Source of the DNA: Euglena gracilis
Taxonomy: Eukaryota; Euglenida; Euglenophyceae; Euglenales
NCBI GenBank assembly: GCA_039621445.1
Contig: CP154954.1
Location: 52,347,526 to 52,411,525, forward strand
DNA length: 64,000 bases
Direction of reading: 5' to 3'
In this document: piece after piece, positions 61,401 through 64,000 of the stretch
Position numbering within the stretch: position 1 is the stretch's first letter
Layout: every line of letters starts with the position of its first letter
Translations under genes and position numbers: made by a program
The notes under the pieces: model-generated
Seen by the model: only the letters and a program-made list of their open reading frames with translations
What the model was told of the DNA's origin: nothing
Databases searched by the model: none

Positions 61401-61775
61401 GGGGGGGGGGGTAATACCATTTATCGTATTGGGACGGCAGATGAGGGGTCCCGTGTGGTGCCGAGGGGTTCTGGCGGGGGGGGGGGGGGGTGACAAAGCA
61501 TATTAAACAGCATATTCAACTTTGTGTTGCAAAGCCATTTTGAGGGCCAATTCCGAATGATTATTTTGGCATTACCCCCACATGACTGCACGAAATTGTA
61601 TTCTCATCTTTATCGTGGTCCTCCGCGAATTTTTTTGCTTGTCATCAGAGATGTATCGGAGGCGAATTTATGCATGGGGGGTGACCCCCTTCCAGCTGCA
61701 ACAACTAAATGGCCGTACACACTAACGCAAGTGCAATTCAACAGGCAACGGATAAATAGCACAACCCAACAGCAG

Positions 61776-61958
61776 GAACTCGTTGAGGTGCCTTCCTTCG
61801 ATGCGGGCGCTGGCCCCGACGTTCACGGGCAAAGCGCTGTACGCCGCCCCGCGACAGGCGGTGGACGAGGTGCTGCGGTATTTCGTGGCGGGGACGCCGT
61901 ACTCCCTCTCTGTCACGCCTTTCATCGGGGAGTTCAGCGCCCGGCTGAACTTTGCCAG
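61776..61958 (+). CDS. PstS-like protein, module 2, fifth exon
   Basis: Reads PSMRALAPTFTGKALYAAP, then RQAVDEVLRYFVAGTPYSLS and VTPFIGEFSARLNFA, with donor CCAG/GTGTGT. It matches PstS 'G..G.eGia..v...pgsigyve..ya.......l.n', module 1 having VLQTPWTISYSVYGD. The acceptor (ACAGCAG) is a choice among several. The rest of module 2 must lie beyond the retroelement, outside the window. Whether the protein ends with a membrane helix and a cyclase like the minus gene is unknown. Confidence 0.65.
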
Positions 61959-61959
61959 G

Positions 61960-64000
61960 TGTGTGCGCGTCGCGCCCACGTCCCTGCTGTCACCCGCCGA
62001 ACCCATGGAGGAAGACCCCCCCCCCCGCTGTCCCCCACCCGGGCCCTCTCCGAGACAGATGCGGGCGTACTGCGAGGCTCTCGAAACCGCTCACCAGAGG
62101 CTCCCCTGTCACCAGGGAGAGATGTCAAGGCCACCAAGCGCTCCGCCTCGGAGGGCTCCGGCCGCTATGTCTCATGATGCCGCGCCTGGGGGCCTGGCCC
62201 CCCCCCGGCGGTGGCGCCGCCAGTTCTCCGCCTCGGCTCGTGGAACATGTCCCACTGGACGCCGGAGAAAGCCTCCCTGGTCGCCTCTCTTGACCTCGAC
62301 ATCGTCGCTCTGCAGGAGACTCATCTCGCCGCGCTCCCCTTGGAAAAAGCCCTCACCACCGCGCGCCACCTGCAGCTGCATCTCCATCACGGCCGTCCGG
62401 TCCCCCCCTTGCCGCACTCCGAGTTCGGTCGTGCCTTGGGTGTCGGCTTCGTCCACAAGCATGGCATCGCGGCCTCCCCGGCCACACCAACCTGCCCTGC
62501 CTGGCGCCGCTTGGAGACCATGCGCCGCCTGTACGGCATCCGCCTGGCGCCCCGGGCCGAGCTGCCGCTGGGCTTGCTCCTCCTGACCGTCTATGCGCCC
62601 CTCCACACCCAGGCCGACGAGAGAGCCATCTTCGACCTGGCCTTCTCCGAGCTGTCCCACAGCTTGGACATGCAGACCCCCACCCTCCTCCTCGGCGACT
62701 GGAACGGGTCCGCCTTCCCCTGCCGCGATTACCGCAGCCGCTCCGGTCGCCAGCGTCCCCCCTGCCCGCTGCTCACCCACCTCCTCGGCCCCGGAGCCCC
62801 GTGGACCGACGTGCACGCCGCCCTGTTACCCGAACCTTTACCCGTGACGTTCCACTCGCCCCTCTCCTCCGGCGTGGTGGCGTCCTCCCGCATCGATCTG
62901 ATCCTCGCCAACTCCGCTGCTCTCCGATACGTGCTGTCCGCCGCCGTCCTGGACGAGATCCGCGACGGTGGACACTCCCCGGTCACGGTCGCCTTGGCCC
63001 TCCACCCCGGCCGCATCGACTGGCGTCCACCACGTCCCCGCCCCCCGCCGCTGCTGTCCACCCCCTCCGCGGAGCTGTCCTCCTCCAGCAGCTGGATGGA
63101 GCTGCTGCACCAGTGGGAGCTCTCCCCGGAGGCCGCCGCCCTCTCCCCCGACCGCCCGCACACCCTCGATTCCCTTTCCCGCTCTCCGAGCAGCCCTCTC
63201 CCGGCTGGTCGCCCTCGCGGGCGGCTGGTCCCACCGCCGAGCCCACCGCCGCCCCGCGTATGCTTCGGACAAGGTCATACAGCACCGCTGCGTCCTCTCC
63301 GTCCTGCACCGCCTCGAGAAGCTGTCCTCCGGACCCCCCCCGTTGGGTCCCTGGCCCTGGCCCTGGCTCCGCTTGCTGGACTCCCTCGACTCCCGCGGAC
63401 TCCGGCTCCCCCGCACCTCCATCCCCGACTTGCGCGCTGCCGTCGCCGCCGAAGCAGCTTCCCGACGTGCAGCCATCGATCGGGAACTCCGAGAAATGCG
63501 TCAGGAGCGTCATCAGCGGTGGCGCGCAGCCTGCCTACGCTATGGCGCGATCGTCCGGCCACCATCTTCCGCTGGCTGAAGGCGGAACCTCTCCCTTTCG
63601 GTGCCCGCCCCGTGCTCGACGCTTCCGGCCGGCAATGTCTCACCAAGAACTCCGTCGACACCGTGGTGCGGAAGTTCTGGGTCGACAGCGTCTTGCGCCA
63701 ACACGCCAACCACGACGCCGCAGCGCGGTGGCAGGCCTTTACGGCCTCCGAGTTCGGCGCGCACCTGCAAACCTGCTCCTGGCCATCCTCCTCCTGGTCT
63801 GGGGACCGTGTACGCGCTGCCCTGCGCGGCATGCGTGACTCCGCCGCCCCGGGCATGACCGGCGTGCCGCTCTCCACCTGGAAGGCCATGCCGGCGGTGT
63901 TCCACGACGCCGTCGCCCGGCTGCTGAACCTGGTCGAAAGTGAACGCCGTTGGCCAGCGGACTGGCTGGACGCGTATGTGGCCATGATTCCCAAGTCCTC
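61960..64000 (+). mobile_element. LINE-type retrotransposon, right end outside window
   Basis: GC-rich, intronless sequence with an endonuclease and the beginning of a reverse transcriptase. The left border is not marked by a visible repeat. High-GC text without splice signals starts directly after the exon donor at 61958. In the same frame before ORF2 there is a hydrophilic Pro/Ser/Arg-rich stretch (about 61990-62174) ending in TGA. It lies in sense orientation within the PBP gene. Confidence 0.75.
62178..64000 (+). pseudogene. LINE ORF2: AP endonuclease and RT start, frameshifted
   Basis: Endonuclease/exonuclease/phosphatase fold motifs in order are LRLGSWNMSHW (Asn), LDIVALQETHL (catalytic Glu), TLLLGDWNGSAF (Asp, Asn), SRIDLILANS (Asp) and DGGHSPVTV (His). 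A linker follows, then AAPGMTGVPLSTWKAMP and RRWPADWLDAYVAMIPKS, the 'pGpDGi....wk...lp..W..a.iv.ipK' start of a LINE reverse transcriptase. The frame shifts at about 63180 and shifts back at about 63525, so the copy is broken unless these are sequence errors. The YxDD motif would lie beyond the window. Confidence 0.85.

Overview
This window is nuclear DNA of a eukaryote, most likely a unicellular one. Short exons of 55-300 bases, GC-rich at third codon positions, sit in kilobase-scale introns of lower GC. Most junctions that can be checked by reading phase are GT-AG. The rest is microsatellites, G/C runs, small foldback repeats and retroelement remains. I see no bacterial operon, ribosomal RNA or credible tRNA. 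The lineage cannot be fixed from sequence alone. Bacterial-type periplasmic binding domains used in eukaryotic receptors argue against animals, land plants and fungi.

Layout. At 5.4-8.8 kb (minus) lie exons of an RRM RNA-binding protein. At about 15.9-34.9 kb (minus) there is a large split gene. Read 5' to 3', its exons give the C-terminal half of a PstS-type phosphate-binding (PBP) domain (34.9-34.4 kb and probably 31.6 kb), one transmembrane helix (31.0 kb), cytoplasmic linker exons (30.3, 30.0, 28.1 kb), a class III nucleotide cyclase core (23.4, 21.8, 18.2, 17.0 kb) and a tail (16.7, 16.0 kb). A 2-kb intronless GC-rich ORF (35.5-37.6 kb, minus) follows. Next to it is an inverted, frameshifted copy of the RRM gene's intron and last visible exon (37.6-38.15 kb). 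At 39.8 kb (plus) there is an isolated PBP-like exon. From 43.3 kb to beyond 62.0 kb (plus) a second split gene starts with a signal peptide and encodes one complete PstS-like module followed by most of a second. A LINE (endonuclease plus start of reverse transcriptase, two frameshifts) begins just after the last visible exon and runs off the window. An unrelated minus-strand exon (51.3-51.5 kb) is nested in a 7-kb intron of the plus gene.

How they may work together. The minus gene reads as a membrane receptor whose outer part is a phosphate/anion-binding module of bacterial origin and whose inner part is an adenylate-type cyclase. The plus gene has the same kind of secreted or outward-facing modules and points the opposite way, so the two form a head-to-head pair of related genes. 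A role in sensing extracellular phosphate or another small ligand through cAMP is an inference. Exon calls rest on my own reading of frames, splice signals and remembered family motifs; no search was run.
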